A stretch of DNA of 64,000 bases, from the NCBI RefSeq assembly GCF_008017805.1, contig NZ_VRTT01000012.1, positions 1-64,000 on the forward strand. Direction: 5' to 3'. The stretch is from Paenibacillus sp. N3.4 (GTDB lineage: Bacteria > Bacillota > Bacilli > Paenibacillales > NBRC-103111). Positions 7,757 through 17,523 of this stretch are shown in pieces; position 1 is the first letter of the stretch, and every line of letters begins with the position of its first letter. The translations under genes and the position numbers were made by a program. The notes beneath the pieces are model-generated. The model was not told where the DNA came from, did no database searches, and was given only the letters and a program-made list of their open reading frames with translations.

Positions 7757-9287
7757 AGATGAAGTGCTGGTGCGGTTAGGTTTAAAAAAGGCAGTGCCTT
7801 GGTCGACACTCGGCATGGAGCTTGTTTGTGAAGCGAGTGACGGATCGGAAGCCTATGAAATGTTTGTACGGCACTTGCCGGATATCGTGCTGGTAGATAT
7901 TGAGCTGCCCAAAATGGACGGCCTGCGGTTCATTCAATTTGCTAAGAAGCACCGTGAGGACACGAAATTTATCATTCTCACCTGTCAGCAGGATATCAAA
8001 TATGCGCGAAGCGCCATCCAACTGCAGGTGTCTGATTTCCTGCTGAAATCAACGCTCGATATGAAGGAACTATGCGATATTTTGCAAAATATGTCGGTTG
8101 AATTGCGCCTTAAACGACATGCAGGCAGCGAAACGGGCGCGCGTGATACCGATCAGGCGCAGCGGAAAAAAAGATTTCTCCAAAGCTGGCTCGACGGTGT
8201 GCTGCCTAAATTCGAGCCTGAGCGTTCGGATGTGCAGCTTCAAGAATTTGCTGCGCTTCTGCAAGCTACCCGCTGCCAAGCCTGGGTGATTCAACTTGGC
8301 AAACACACGGCTTCGTTTGGCGGGTGGCCCGATCTAGATGGGGATATCCAGCAAATGACCGTCCAGCATTTTGGCAGCCGTTGTTTGGGAATCGTGGAGG
8401 ATGCCGCTAAGCAAAGGCTGCACCTGATCTTCGCAGGAGCTCCATCTGCAGATGAAGCCCAGCGGTGGAAGGAAACGATGCAGGATAAGCTGAATATGAC
8501 GCTAACCATCGCGATTAGTGCTGTTTTCCATGACCCGTATGAATGGCGTGTGTATGATCTTGAAGCTGCCGAGCTGCTTCAGCTTGAATTTTATCATCTA
8601 AGCGAGGGCATATTCAGTGATCGTACGCATTTGATTCGCGATACACTCACCGAGCCTATCCAAAAAATGAAAAAAGACATCTACGACCGAATTGGGTCTC
8701 TCCAATTGGCAGACATGGATGCGCTCTTCGGAGCACTTTGCGAGGCGCTCCTAGAGTCGCCTTTTCTGCATCCCCATATTGTGAAAAATATGATGACGGA
8801 GATGCTCTTCCGCCTCTGGTCAGCTTGTGAAGAAATGAGCATGGCTGATATATCTACGAATCATCAACTCGTAGACCGCATCTATGCGGCGAACAGGCTC
8901 GAAGAGCTGTCTGATCTGTTATTGGAAGAAGTGCGCAGCGCCGAGAGAGCAGTAGCAGATTGTTACGAGCAGGACGACAAGTCGAGACTCATTTTATTGA
9001 TCAAGCAGTATATCAAGTCCAATATGCATCGGGAGTTTTCCCTTCAGGAAATTGCGGATACGTTTCATATGAATAACTCGTATTTGAGCCGCATGTTCAA
9101 AGAAGTAACGGATTCAAGCTTTACCGAATATGTCCTTTACGAGAAGACGGAAGCTGCCATGGCGATGATGAAGAGCGGGCTGCCGCTTACCCAAATTTCC
9201 GAGAAGCTCGGCTATCAGAACTTAAGTTCTTTTACCCGCATGTTCAAAAAAGTAAGAGGGGTTTCCCCGTCCCGTTATCAGGACTAG
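7734..9287 (+). CDS. AraC-type response regulator (two-component)
   Basis: 517 residues from the ATG at 7734, which puts the receiver strand MKVMIVEDE at the N-terminus; an upstream TTG at 7713 would add seven basic residues. The receiver domain has E8/D9, phosphoacceptor Asp55 (VLVDIELP), the Thr switch in ILTCQQD and Lys105. A middle region of about 280 residues, typical of YesN-like regulators, separates it from a C-terminal AraC double helix-turn-helix (about 415-515) with FSLQEIADTFHMNNSYLSRM and LTQISEKLGYQNLSSFTRMF. It overlaps the kinase gene and should activate the adjacent binding protein and permease operon. Confidence 0.93.
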   Translation: MMKVMIVEDEVLVRLGLKKAVPWSTLGMELVCEASDGSEAYEMFVRHLPDIVLVDIELPKMDGLRFIQFAKKHREDTKFIILTCQQDIKYARSAIQLQVSDFLLKSTLDMKELCDILQNMSVELRLKRHAGSETGARDTDQAQRKKRFLQSWLDGVLPKFEPERSDVQLQEFAALLQATRCQAWVIQLGKHTASFGGWPDLDGDIQQMTVQHFGSRCLGIVEDAAKQRLHLIFAGAPSADEAQRWKETMQDKLNMTLTIAISAVFHDPYEWRVYDLEAAELLQLEFYHLSEGIFSDRTHLIRDTLTEPIQKMKKDIYDRIGSLQLADMDALFGALCEALLESPFLHPHIVKNMMTEMLFRLWSACEEMSMADISTNHQLVDRIYAANRLEELSDLLLEEVRSAERAVADCYEQDDKSRLILLIKQYIKSNMHREFSLQEIADTFHMNNSYLSRMFKEVTDSSFTEYVLYEKTEAAMAMMKSGLPLTQISEKLGYQNLSSFTRMFKKVRGVSPSRYQD

Positions 9288-9521
9288 CTGAAAGCATCTG
9301 ATAAATATTTGGCAAAAAATGATAAATTGTTGGGTCGTATTTGGCGTGATTTACGCTCTCTTTAATTAATCGATACAATTCTCCCTCATTCCGTCTTCAC
9401 CCTGCAAATGGTTAAACAATCGGTCAAAGCTGGTCATGTCCATACGTCTAATCCGATTCTATACTAAACGAGAAGGGTGTAATCAAGCCTATGTAAACAA
9501 GATAAAGGAGAGAAACGACCC

Positions 9522-10888
9522 ATGCAAAAGTATTTGAAATGGCTTCTGCTGCCAACAGTCGGTATGACACTTCTGGCAGGCTGCGGTCAAACGGCAAACA
9601 AAAACGCGACGGCAAGTCTTAATCCCTCCTCACCATCTCCATCTGCATCAGCACCTGCTGCTAGTACTAAGGCTACGAATGAGCCTGTGGAACTGACCTT
9701 CTATTACCCAGTTAACGTAGGCGGTCCGGTCATGAAGGTGATCGACGGAATGACGAACAAATTCATGGAGTCTCATCCGAACATCAAAGTGAAGCCGGTC
9801 TACACAGGCAACTATGGAGACAATACGATCAAAATCCAGTCCGGGATTCAAGCGAAACAGCCGCCGGATGTGGCCGTCATGATGTCTACGGAACTTTATT
9901 CCATGCTGGATTCCAATGCCATTATCCCCCTCGATGATTTCATTGCCAAAGATCCCAGCATCAATATGAAAGATTTCTACCCCGCTTTTGTCGAAGATAC
10001 GCAAACGGGCGGTAAAACCTACAGTATTCCATTCCAACGCAGCACAATCGTCTTGTACTACAACAAGGAAATGTTTAAGGAAGCAGGACTCGATCCAGAA
10101 AAACCGCCGAAAACATGGGATGATCTGATTGATTACGCCAAGAAGCTGAAGAGAGACGGACATGCAGGCTTGGAAATTCCGGGGAATGACGATTCTTATT
10201 GGATGCTGCAGCTGTTCGCTCTGCAAAACCATACAGACCCTAAGGTGAATCTCATGTCGCCGGACGGAAAGAAGTCATGTTCGACCAGCCGGAGAACGTG
10301 GAAGCACTTCAGTTCTGGTTGGATCTTTCCCGCAAGCATAAGGTCATGGCGGAAGGCATTATTGATTGGGCGACAGTACCAACGGACTTCATCCAAGGCA
10401 AAACAGCCATGATGGTGCATACAAGCGGAAATCTCACCAATGTAAAAAATAACGCGAAATTCGATTTCGGTGTCGCCTTCCCTCCGATGAAGAAGCAATT
10501 TGGATCGCCGACGGGTGGCGGTAATATGTACATTTTCAAAGACACAGAACCTAAAAAACAAGCAGCAGCATGGGAATTCGTCAAGTTCATGACAGAGCCG
10601 GAGCAAGCTGCGCAGTTCAGCGTTGGCACGGGGTATGTAGGTGTCCGCAAGTCTGCATTTGATACCGATACAATGAAGAAATACGCAGCCAGCTTCCCGC
10701 AGGCGCTCGTCGCACGCGATCAGCTTCAATATGCGCACGCGGAGTTGTCCACGCATAATCACGGTAAAGTATCGACGGCGCTTACGAATCAGATTCAGGC
10801 TGTGCTGTCAGGAACGATTGATCCGGCAGGGGCGTTGAAGAAAGCGCAAGAAGAAGCGGAACGCGCGCTCGCCCCATTCAACAAGTAA
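9522..10888 (+). pseudogene. Sugar ABC transporter substrate-binding lipoprotein, one frameshift
   Basis: Family 1 extracellular solute-binding lipoprotein, about 455 residues if read through. The signal peptide ends at lipobox LLAGC (Cys21), followed by a Ser/Pro/Ala-rich linker. The binding domain begins at VELTFYYPVN and contains FQRSTIVLYYNKEMFKEAGL, a hallmark of this family, then a conserved C-lobe with FMTEPEQAAQFSVGTGYVGV. At 10265-10275 (text gacggaaagaagtc) the frame shifts by the equivalent of one lost base: LMSPDGKK continues in the next frame as EVMFDQPENVEALQFW. Both halves are otherwise fully conserved, so this may be a sequence error. It is the first gene of the 9.5-15.4 kb operon, with ribosome site AAAGGAGAG, and delivers the sugar to the two permeases that follow. 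Confidence 0.85.
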
Positions 10889-10981
10889 ACACCGACTGTT
10901 TGTGGATGCTGCAGCCCATCGGCATTGCGATATTTCTCGCAGTGCGGGTGGGCGTCGTATTCACTGAAGGAGAGCTGCAAG

Positions 10982-11872
10982 ATGACGACCATTTGGCGCG
11001 AAAGGCTGAAGCGGAACAGCTGGGGTTGGGGCTTGCTGCTACCCTCACTGCTTATACTCGGTCTATTCACTTATTATCCGATTGTAAAGACGCTATGGCT
11101 TAGTCTGTATAGGCTGGACTTAGCGACACCGGTGCCGGTCTTTAATGGGCTGGGCAATTATGCAGGGCTGTTGGAAGATCCTGTGTTCATGAAAGTGTTC
11201 ATCAATAATCTATGGTTTGCACTTGGTACAGTGCCGACTTCCATGGCGCTTGCTTTCGTAATGGCGTTGTTTGCCGATAAGGCTATTCGTGGGAAGGGAC
11301 TCATGAGGGTCGCCTATTTTTATCCGAATATGATTCCGATGATTGCCGTAGCTAATATTTGGCTATTTTTATACACACCGAAGTTTGGTTTGCTTGCGCA
11401 CTTGGCCTCCTGGTTCAGTGAAAAGGAAGTTAGTCTACTGGGCCAACCGGGAACAGTGATGGGGGCGCTGATCGTCATGATTATATGGAAGGAAGCGGGC
11501 TATTTCATGATTTTCTATTTAGCCGCTTTACAGCAAATACCAAAGGACTTATATGAATCCGCTTCTGTGGACGGCGTTGGCATGTGGAGGGTACTCTGGC
11601 GCATTACGATCCCGCTCACGATGCCGACTACTTTGTTCGTGGCGGTCGTGGCAGTGACGAATGCTTTCAAGCTGGTCGATCATCTGTGGATTATGACCAA
11701 GGGGGGACCTGATAACGCCAGCAGTCTGCTCTTGTATTACATCTACGAAACAGCGTTCAGCTACTACGACCAAGGCATGGGTGCGGCAATGACGGTGGTA
11801 TTGGTCGTTCTGCTGTTGATTGTATCTTCGCTGCAATTTTTTGGATGGGATCGCAAAATTCATTATGAGTAG
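10982..11872 (+). CDS. Sugar ABC transporter permease (MalF/UgpA type)
   Basis: 296 residues from the ATG at 10982, preceded by GAAGGAG at 9 bases; a longer frame begins at 10925 but lacks this site. There are six predicted transmembrane helices, starting GWGLLLPSLLILGLFTYYPI. The EAA loop that docks on the ATPase is seen as LYESASVDGVGMWRVLWRIT (about residues 191-210). It pairs with the next permease to form the membrane channel for the sugar bound by the lipoprotein at 9522. No ATPase gene is present, as usual in Firmicutes where a shared MsmX-like ATPase serves many such transporters (established for Bacillus; inferred here). Confidence 0.92.
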   Translation: MTTIWRERLKRNSWGWGLLLPSLLILGLFTYYPIVKTLWLSLYRLDLATPVPVFNGLGNYAGLLEDPVFMKVFINNLWFALGTVPTSMALAFVMALFADKAIRGKGLMRVAYFYPNMIPMIAVANIWLFLYTPKFGLLAHLASWFSEKEVSLLGQPGTVMGALIVMIIWKEAGYFMIFYLAALQQIPKDLYESASVDGVGMWRVLWRITIPLTMPTTLFVAVVAVTNAFKLVDHLWIMTKGGPDNASSLLLYYIYETAFSYYDQGMGAAMTVVLVVLLLIVSSLQFFGWDRKIHYE

Positions 11873-11899
11873 CGATAAAGCTTTGTTAGGAGGAATCGT

Positions 11900-12802
11900 A
11901 TGAATCAAATGGAGGTGCAGCTTGGGCGACCTCGCATGAATAGCCGCAAGCAAATCTTGCGCGGGTCCCAATTTTCGATCAACGTCCGCCGCATCGTGGT
12001 ACAGACACTTTGGCATGCCTGCATGTATATCCTTGGTTTGCTATGGCTCATTCCGATGGTGTGGGTCGTTTGGACAGCCTTTCGCCCCAAGGACGCTGCT
12101 CTAGGCTTCCACTGGACATGGGAGTGGACATGGGATAATTTCATTACGGTATGGCACGGTGCTCCATTTGGCCACTATTATCTCAATACGCTAATCCTTA
12201 CAGGCGGCGTACTGTCCGTGCAGTTGTTTAGTTTAACACTTGCCGCCTATGCGTTTGCGAGGGTTCGTTTTGCTGGCCGAGATGTCGTGTTTATGCTCTT
12301 TCTGGTGCAGATTATGGTGCCGCCAGATGTGCTTATTTTCTCCAATTATCACGTGCTCAAAGAACTGGGACTTTTGGATACGAAGCTTGGTGTCATGCTT
12401 CCTTATTTCGCTTCTTCGTTCGGAATTTTTTTGCTGCGGCAAGCCTTCAAGCAACTGCCTTACGAGCTGGAGGAAGCGGCCCGTGTCGAAGGCTGCTCGC
12501 GACTGGGACTGCTTTGGCGAATCTATGTGCCGTTATCACGACCTGTTTACTTGTCGTTTGCCGTTGTCTCCTTCAGCTATCACTGGAATAATTTCTTATG
12601 GCCGCTTATTGTGACCAATTCTGTGGAAAACCGCCCGCTCACGGTAGGTTTGGCGCTCTTCGCCAAATCGACAGAATCGGGAGGTCAGTGGACGGAGGTA
12701 TGCGCAGCTACACTCCTCGTGGTGGCGCCAATCTTTATTGGTTTTCTGATTTTTCAACGACAATTCATCTCCAGCTTCATGCATTCGGGGATTAAAGGTT
12801 AG
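11900..12802 (+). CDS. Sugar ABC transporter permease (MalG/UgpE type)
   Basis: 300-residue inner-membrane subunit, partner of the upstream permease. TTAGGAGG lies 6 bases before the ATG. A 35-residue basic N-terminal leader precedes the first helix (LYILGLLWLIPMVWVVWTAF region). The EAA loop reads LEEAARVEGCSRLGLLWRIY, and the C-terminus FISSFMHSGIKG resembles the usual KG ending of MalG-type subunits. It lies 27 bases after the preceding gene and 20 before the metallophosphoesterase, in one operon. Confidence 0.92.
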   Translation: MNQMEVQLGRPRMNSRKQILRGSQFSINVRRIVVQTLWHACMYILGLLWLIPMVWVVWTAFRPKDAALGFHWTWEWTWDNFITVWHGAPFGHYYLNTLILTGGVLSVQLFSLTLAAYAFARVRFAGRDVVFMLFLVQIMVPPDVLIFSNYHVLKELGLLDTKLGVMLPYFASSFGIFLLRQAFKQLPYELEEAARVEGCSRLGLLWRIYVPLSRPVYLSFAVVSFSYHWNNFLWPLIVTNSVENRPLTVGLALFAKSTESGGQWTEVCAATLLVVAPIFIGFLIFQRQFISSFMHSGIKG

Positions 12803-12822
12803 AGCATCGGAGGTATATAGAT

Positions 12823-13674
12823 ATGAAAATCGCAATGATTGGAGATTTGCATTATCCGTCTATGGTGATTAACCGCCCTGAGGTGGTGAAAGCGCGCGAC
12901 GCGTTCTTTGAACATGTTTTATCTGCATTTTTGGAGACGGAGGCGGATTACCATATCTCTATTGGTGATTTGACCAATACCGGTGAGCTTGCTGAATTCG
13001 ATTATATTTTCAAAAAAGTTGAAAGCTATGGGAGCCGGGTTCGCTTCATTCATATCCTAGGAAATCATGATACCTACACACATGATAAGGCAGATGTCCT
13101 AGCGGCAACGGGAAGAAAACCCTATGACCTGATCGAAACAGAGCAAGCGACACTCGTTATGCTGGATACGGCGCGTGAAACCGTGACAGATTGGAGCGGG
13201 TTTATGGAGGAGGAACAGCTGACATGGCTGGAGGCTGTCATAGGCGAGCATCCCGATAAACCATTGCTTGTATTTGCCCATCATCCCATCTACGGGACTA
13301 CTGCGCGATCTGAAGAAGCGATGATGTCGCTTCACGAAGCTGTCGAGCTGCGGCAAATTCTGAACAAGCATGCTGGATTAGGCTTCTATTTCAACGGTCA
13401 TAATCATGTCAATTCGATCGTCAGAGAGCAGAACTGGTACTTCGTGCAGACGGCGGCGATGCTTGATATTCCTGCATTTCGTCTTATTACGGTAGAGAAT
13501 GGGCAGGTAAGTGTTGAATTAATCAAGTTCGAAGATGAGAACGTGAAGGAATCGGTGCAGATCGTCAGTCGGCATATGCCTTATTTCGAGCCCTTCCCGT
13601 CTTCTGAGGGAGATGAGTTCTCGTCAAGTGTTTCGGCCCGAGTCGAACCGTCGATTGGAGGGGATCCGGGATGA
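12823..13674 (+). CDS. Calcineurin-like metallophosphoesterase
   Basis: 283-residue two-metal phosphoesterase. All five motifs are visible in order: GDLHYPS (D-x-H), GDLTNTGE, LGNHDTYTHD (GNHD), AHHPIYG and GHNHVN. Closest in layout to the CpdA/GpdQ group that cleaves phosphomonoesters or phosphodiesters such as cyclic nucleotides or glycerophosphodiesters; the true substrate is not evident. No signal peptide, so it acts in the cytoplasm. It overlaps the next gene by 4 bases (ATGA), so it is co-translated with the oxidoreductase. Placement inside a sugar ABC operon suggests the imported compound is a phosphorylated or phosphodiester-linked sugar that this enzyme cleaves after uptake (inference). 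Confidence 0.88.
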   Translation: MKIAMIGDLHYPSMVINRPEVVKARDAFFEHVLSAFLETEADYHISIGDLTNTGELAEFDYIFKKVESYGSRVRFIHILGNHDTYTHDKADVLAATGRKPYDLIETEQATLVMLDTARETVTDWSGFMEEEQLTWLEAVIGEHPDKPLLVFAHHPIYGTTARSEEAMMSLHEAVELRQILNKHAGLGFYFNGHNHVNSIVREQNWYFVQTAAMLDIPAFRLITVENGQVSVELIKFEDENVKESVQIVSRHMPYFEPFPSSEGDEFSSSVSARVEPSIGGDPG

Positions 13675-14882
13675 TCAGGGGGCCGCTGCGCCTTGCTATC
13701 GTTGGAGGCAATCGGGGAGGCCGATTGGAGCAGGCCCTTAGGGTGCTGGCTGCTCACATTCAACTGACAGCAATTTGCGATGTGAATGAGGACGTATTAG
13801 GGGCTTGGAAGCTTCAATATCCGGGAGTTATGACTTATCGGGATTATCGGCATATGCTTCAAGATGAAAGGATCGAGGCGATTTACATCGCTAGTCCGAT
13901 GCCGTTTCATGCCCGGCAGGCCACCCTGGCGCTGCTGGCAGGGAAGCATGTGCTAAGCGAGGTTCCGGCGATTCAGACGTTGGATGAAGCCTGGGAACTG
14001 GTCGAGACCGTACAGCGAACGGGTCTTTGTTATATGATGGCGGAAAACTATTGTTATTCTCGCTCGGTTCTGACCGTTGGTCATATGATTGATCGGGGGC
14101 TTTTGGGTGAGTTGACATATATGGAGGGAGGCTATCTGCACGATTGCCGCCATCTCATTGCGCATGCAGACGGTTCGCTTACGTGGCGGGGACAGCTCCA
14201 TCGCGATTACAATGGCATGAATTATCCGACCCACTCCCTAGGTCCGCTTGCGCACTGGCTCGGTACGAACAAACGAGAAGGAGATCGGTTAAAGAGTTTG
14301 ACGGCGTTCACTTCCCCCGCGAGATCCCTTCAGAATTATTTCCATGAGCAATATGGCGGTCAGCATCCAGCAGCGCAGCAAGGCTATTGGGAGCAAGGGG
14401 ATTCCTCGGTGGTGGTGATTCAGTCGGAGCGTGGCGTATTGATTACCTTACGGGTGGATTGGACATCTGCAAGACCTCCTAATCCAACGCATTATGTCGT
14501 GCAGGGAACTGCTGGCGCTTATACGTCAGGTCGTCATGAGCGGGAAGAAGATTGGATTTGGCTGAAAGAAATATCGCCCAAAGAAGATGACGGACGGACG
14601 GATCAGTGGGAACCGCTGAGCCACTATCAGCCTCAGTTCGACCATCCGCTCTGGCAGGAATGGGGTCATGAAGCCGCTAACTTCAGACATGGCGGCGGCG
14701 ATTTGCTCGTCTTCGTAGAGTTTGCTGCAGCGGTTAGGGAACAACGTGCTCCGGGGGTCGATGTCTACGATGCGGCAACGTGGAGCTCGGTGTTTGCACT
14801 ATCCATAGAATCGGCAGCAGCCGGTGGAAGGAAGATGGATTTCCCGGATTTCAGATCCAAGAATCGAGGGAAAGACGAATGA
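13671..14882 (+). CDS. Gfo/Idh/MocA family oxidoreductase
   Basis: 403-residue NAD(P)-dependent sugar dehydrogenase family member. The Rossmann fold begins LAIVGGNRGGR with a G-G-x-x-G-G glycine loop. The usual EKP motif is altered to EVP (KHVLSEVPAIQTLDEAWEL, about residues 98-116), so the catalytic Lys of EKP is replaced by Val. The second domain contains NYCYSRSV and a Y-x-E-G-G-Y-L-H-D region near the substrate. Loss of the EKP lysine means ordinary dehydrogenation is uncertain; related proteins with changes here may be lyases, isomerases or glycosidase-like NAD enzymes. It overlaps the genes on both sides by ATGA. Confidence 0.87.
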   Translation: MIRGPLRLAIVGGNRGGRLEQALRVLAAHIQLTAICDVNEDVLGAWKLQYPGVMTYRDYRHMLQDERIEAIYIASPMPFHARQATLALLAGKHVLSEVPAIQTLDEAWELVETVQRTGLCYMMAENYCYSRSVLTVGHMIDRGLLGELTYMEGGYLHDCRHLIAHADGSLTWRGQLHRDYNGMNYPTHSLGPLAHWLGTNKREGDRLKSLTAFTSPARSLQNYFHEQYGGQHPAAQQGYWEQGDSSVVVIQSERGVLITLRVDWTSARPPNPTHYVVQGTAGAYTSGRHEREEDWIWLKEISPKEDDGRTDQWEPLSHYQPQFDHPLWQEWGHEAANFRHGGGDLLVFVEFAAAVREQRAPGVDVYDAATWSSVFALSIESAAAGGRKMDFPDFRSKNRGKDE

Positions 14883-15403
14883 ATGCACCCCTATCGAAGC
14901 TGGTTATGCATAAGGCTAGCCTAGCCGATTTGCCGGCGCTAGCGCTTCTGCCCGGATACTCCCTTCGCCATTTCATACCAGGTGATGAAGCCATCTGGGA
15001 GCATATTATCCATCGTTCTTTTGAAAGAAGCATCGCCTTCGAGGCCAAAATCGGCGGATACCCTTACTTTCAAGAGGAGCGCGTGCAATTCATATGCAGT
15101 GGGAGCGAGCCTGTAGCAACCGCAACAGCTTGGGAAACGGAAGAAACGGGTGATGAAGCCGGTTATTTGCACATGGTTGGGGCGCTGCCCGAGTATGCAG
15201 GTCAAGGACTTGGCCGTGCCGCAACCTTAGCTGCGCTGCACCGGATGAGAAGCGAACGCCGAAAGAGTGCGCTGCTCGAAACCGATGATTTTCGGCTGTC
15301 TGCGATTAAGGTGTATTGGAAATTGGGCTTTCGTCCTGTCTATCTCGATGAGAGTCATGAACAGAGGTGGACGCATATCCTGAGGCTCATTGCAGTAGGT
15401 TGA
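14879..15403 (+). CDS. GNAT family N-acetyltransferase
   Basis: 174 residues from the ATG at 14879, chosen because it overlaps the preceding stop as ATGA; a longer frame from 14780 runs inside the oxidoreductase. The acetyl-CoA loop is LPEYAGQGLGRAATLAALHR (about residues 103-122), followed by LETDDFRLSAIKVYWKLGF, the motif that contacts CoA and closes the site. The N-terminal SLRHFIPGDEAIWEHIIHRS resembles GNATs that use amino-sugar or mycothiol-like substrates. It is the last gene of the operon, followed by a long hairpin. Acetylation of an amino sugar brought in by the transporter is possible (inference). Confidence 0.87.
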   Translation: MNAPLSKLVMHKASLADLPALALLPGYSLRHFIPGDEAIWEHIIHRSFERSIAFEAKIGGYPYFQEERVQFICSGSEPVATATAWETEETGDEAGYLHMVGALPEYAGQGLGRAATLAALHRMRSERRKSALLETDDFRLSAIKVYWKLGFRPVYLDESHEQRWTHILRLIAVG

Positions 15404-15523
15404 ATGATCTGAGCGAATGGCGCAGTGCTGCACATTCTCGATGTAGGCTCCAACCGCATAAGCGTTAATTTCCGCCACTATGCTGAATAAGACGAAGTAG
15501 GAAAATAGCTGAATAACGAACTA

Positions 15524-15573
15524 GAACCCGAAGGATGGACACTTTTTCAATCAAGTGTCCATCCTTCGGGTTC
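15524..15573 (+). terminator. Long hairpin terminator of the first sugar operon
   Basis: A 20-bp perfect stem (GAACCCGAAGGATGGACACT with its complement) and a 10-base loop, followed by TTTCATT. The T-run is short, but the stem is exceptionally long. Confidence 0.7.
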
Positions 15574-15684
15574 TTTCATTGTGCCTCGAGATTCGTGCTC
15601 GATTTCTAAACTTTTTTATTCTTTACTAGTATACAAACCAGCGTGATCACTCTTTATACTTGAAGGAACAGGGAGGTGCACGGT

Positions 15685-16629
15685 ATGAAGACAACTAAGC
15701 TACACATACCTAATGTACAAGTAAAGGCAGTCAGTAAAATCAAAAGATGGGAAACTCCTTATATTGGTTATTTATTTATGGCGCCTTGGCTAATTGGTTT
15801 GTTTGTTTTCATTTTATGGCCGATGACGTTATCGCAATATTACTCTTTTACGAATTTTTCTTTACTGGCAAAGCCATCTTGGATCGGTATGGACAACTAC
15901 AAGCAAATTCTAATCGATGATGACAAATTCCTACAGTCGCTTAGTGTTACACTGCAATTCGTCGTATTTTCTGTACCTTTGAAACTGATTTTCGCCTTGT
16001 TAGTAGCGATGTTGCTGCGTAAAGAAATAAAGGGGATGTCCTACTTTCGCACGATGATTTATTTTCCTTCTCTCATTGGAACAAGTATCGCGGTTTCCAT
16101 CCTGTGGAAGCAAATCTTTGGTCAGGACGGCTTTATTAATCACTTATTAAGCTACTTCCACATAGCTGGGAAATCATGGATTGGCGACCCGAGCTCAGCG
16201 CTAGGGACCCTGATCATTTTAGCGGCTTGGCAGTTTGGATCAACGATGGTGATTTTTTTGGCGGGATTAAAGCAAATTCCTAATGATCTTTATGAGGCGT
16301 CATCCGTGGACGGCGCTTCGAAGATCAGACAGTTCTTTTCGATCACTCTGCCGATGCTTTCGCCGATTTTATTATTTAATCTGGTGTTGGCAACCATTCA
16401 GTCGTTTCAAATGTTTACGCAAGCTTTCATTATTACCAAAGGCGGACCAGCCAATTCTACTTATATGTATGCTTTGTATTTGTATGAACGTGCCTTCGAT
16501 CAACTTCAAATGGGCTATGCATCAGCACTAGCTTGGGTACTGTTGATCGTCATTGGAATGGCGACAGCTCTTATTTTCGCCACATCCCAATATTGGGTGT
16601 ACTATGAGTCGGAAACAGGGAGGAAATAG
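15685..16629 (+). CDS. Sugar ABC transporter permease (MalF type)
   Basis: 314 residues from the ATG at 15685, 6 bases after GGGAGGTG. A GTG at 15676 falls inside that ribosome site and is rejected. A basic leader is followed by six transmembrane helices beginning PYIGYLFMAPWLIGLFVFIL, and the EAA loop reads LYEASSVDGASKIRQFFSIT. First gene of a second operon in the order permease, permease, kinase, regulator, binding protein. That order, with the two-component genes inside, ensures the sensor is made with the transporter. No ATPase is encoded nearby. Confidence 0.92.
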   Translation: MKTTKLHIPNVQVKAVSKIKRWETPYIGYLFMAPWLIGLFVFILWPMTLSQYYSFTNFSLLAKPSWIGMDNYKQILIDDDKFLQSLSVTLQFVVFSVPLKLIFALLVAMLLRKEIKGMSYFRTMIYFPSLIGTSIAVSILWKQIFGQDGFINHLLSYFHIAGKSWIGDPSSALGTLIILAAWQFGSTMVIFLAGLKQIPNDLYEASSVDGASKIRQFFSITLPMLSPILLFNLVLATIQSFQMFTQAFIITKGGPANSTYMYALYLYERAFDQLQMGYASALAWVLLIVIGMATALIFATSQYWVYYESETGRK

Positions 16630-16631
16630 AA

Positions 16632-17471
16632 GTGAGTAAAGAAAAATCCGCCAGACATCTTGGTATCGTTCTTCTCAGTCTTACTATGATTTATCCGGTT
16701 CTGTGGTGGATTGGAGCGTCACTTAAGCAGGACAGCGAACTGATGCTTCCAGGGTTATTTCCTCAACATCCTGTGTTGGATAATTTTATTAAGGGATGGA
16801 GCGCGATCCCCAAATTTACATTTACCCATTTCTACATGAATACGTTCGGATTAGTTTTGATATTAATTATCTTGTCGCTTGCCTCTTGTAGCTTGACTGC
16901 GTTTGCTCTAGCACGACTTGATTTTCCTTTGCGTAAAATGTGGCTGGGCATCCTTTTAGTAACGATGATGCTGCCAGGTCAAGTGACCCTTATTCCACAG
17001 TACACCATGTTTCATTCAATGAAAATGATAAATACGTATTTGCCATTTATTATTCCTCATTTGCTGGCTGGAGGTGTAGGCGGTTCGTTCTTTGTCTATT
17101 TACTCGTTCAGTTTATGAGAGGTATCCCTCGGGAGCTTGATGAATCAGCCAAGATGGACGGTTGCAGTTGGTTCAGCATCTACTTTAGGATTATGCTGCC
17201 TTTAATTCGACCTGCATTGGTTACAACTGCACTTTACTGTTTCTTATGGAATTGGGACGATTTCTTCGGACATCTGATTTATATAAACTCGGTAAGTATG
17301 TACACGGTCGGATTAGCCATTAAGCTGTTCGTAGATACGCAGTCAGGTGATGGATCATGGGGGCAGTTGCTTGCGATGTCGCTTGTTTCTATCGTTCCTT
17401 CCACGATCTTGTTTTTTGCCGTGCAGAAGCAATTTGTAGAAGGCATTGCCGCCGGTGCACTCAAAGGTTAA
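16632..17471 (+). CDS. Sugar ABC transporter permease (MalG type)
   Basis: 279 residues from a GTG start, 2 bases after the upstream stop, with GGGAGG 8 bases before. The first helix is LGIVLLSLTMIYPVLWWIGA, the EAA loop LDESAKMDGCSWFSIYFRIM, and the C-terminus FVEGIAAGALKG is the standard ending of MalG-type sugar permeases. Partner of the permease at 15685. Confidence 0.92.
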   Translation: MSKEKSARHLGIVLLSLTMIYPVLWWIGASLKQDSELMLPGLFPQHPVLDNFIKGWSAIPKFTFTHFYMNTFGLVLILIILSLASCSLTAFALARLDFPLRKMWLGILLVTMMLPGQVTLIPQYTMFHSMKMINTYLPFIIPHLLAGGVGGSFFVYLLVQFMRGIPRELDESAKMDGCSWFSIYFRIMLPLIRPALVTTALYCFLWNWDDFFGHLIYINSVSMYTVGLAIKLFVDTQSGDGSWGQLLAMSLVSIVPSTILFFAVQKQFVEGIAAGALKG

Positions 17472-17477
17472 AATTAA

Positions 17478-17502
17478 AAGCTGCAGTTCTGTAGCTTTTT
17501 TT
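17478..17502 (+). terminator. Intra-operon terminator or attenuator
   Basis: AAAGCTGCA pairs with TGTAGCTTT (one G-U pair) and is followed by seven T, directly after the permease stop and 22 bases before the kinase start. It probably reduces read-through so that the kinase and regulator are made at lower levels than the permeases. Confidence 0.55.
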
Positions 17503-17523
17503 CTTCTTTCAGGAGGTGTGCGC

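Noticed and set aside
9648..10232. Long minus-strand frame (194 codons)
   Set aside because: Antisense of the binding-protein gene, whose protein is clearly conserved; no start signals.
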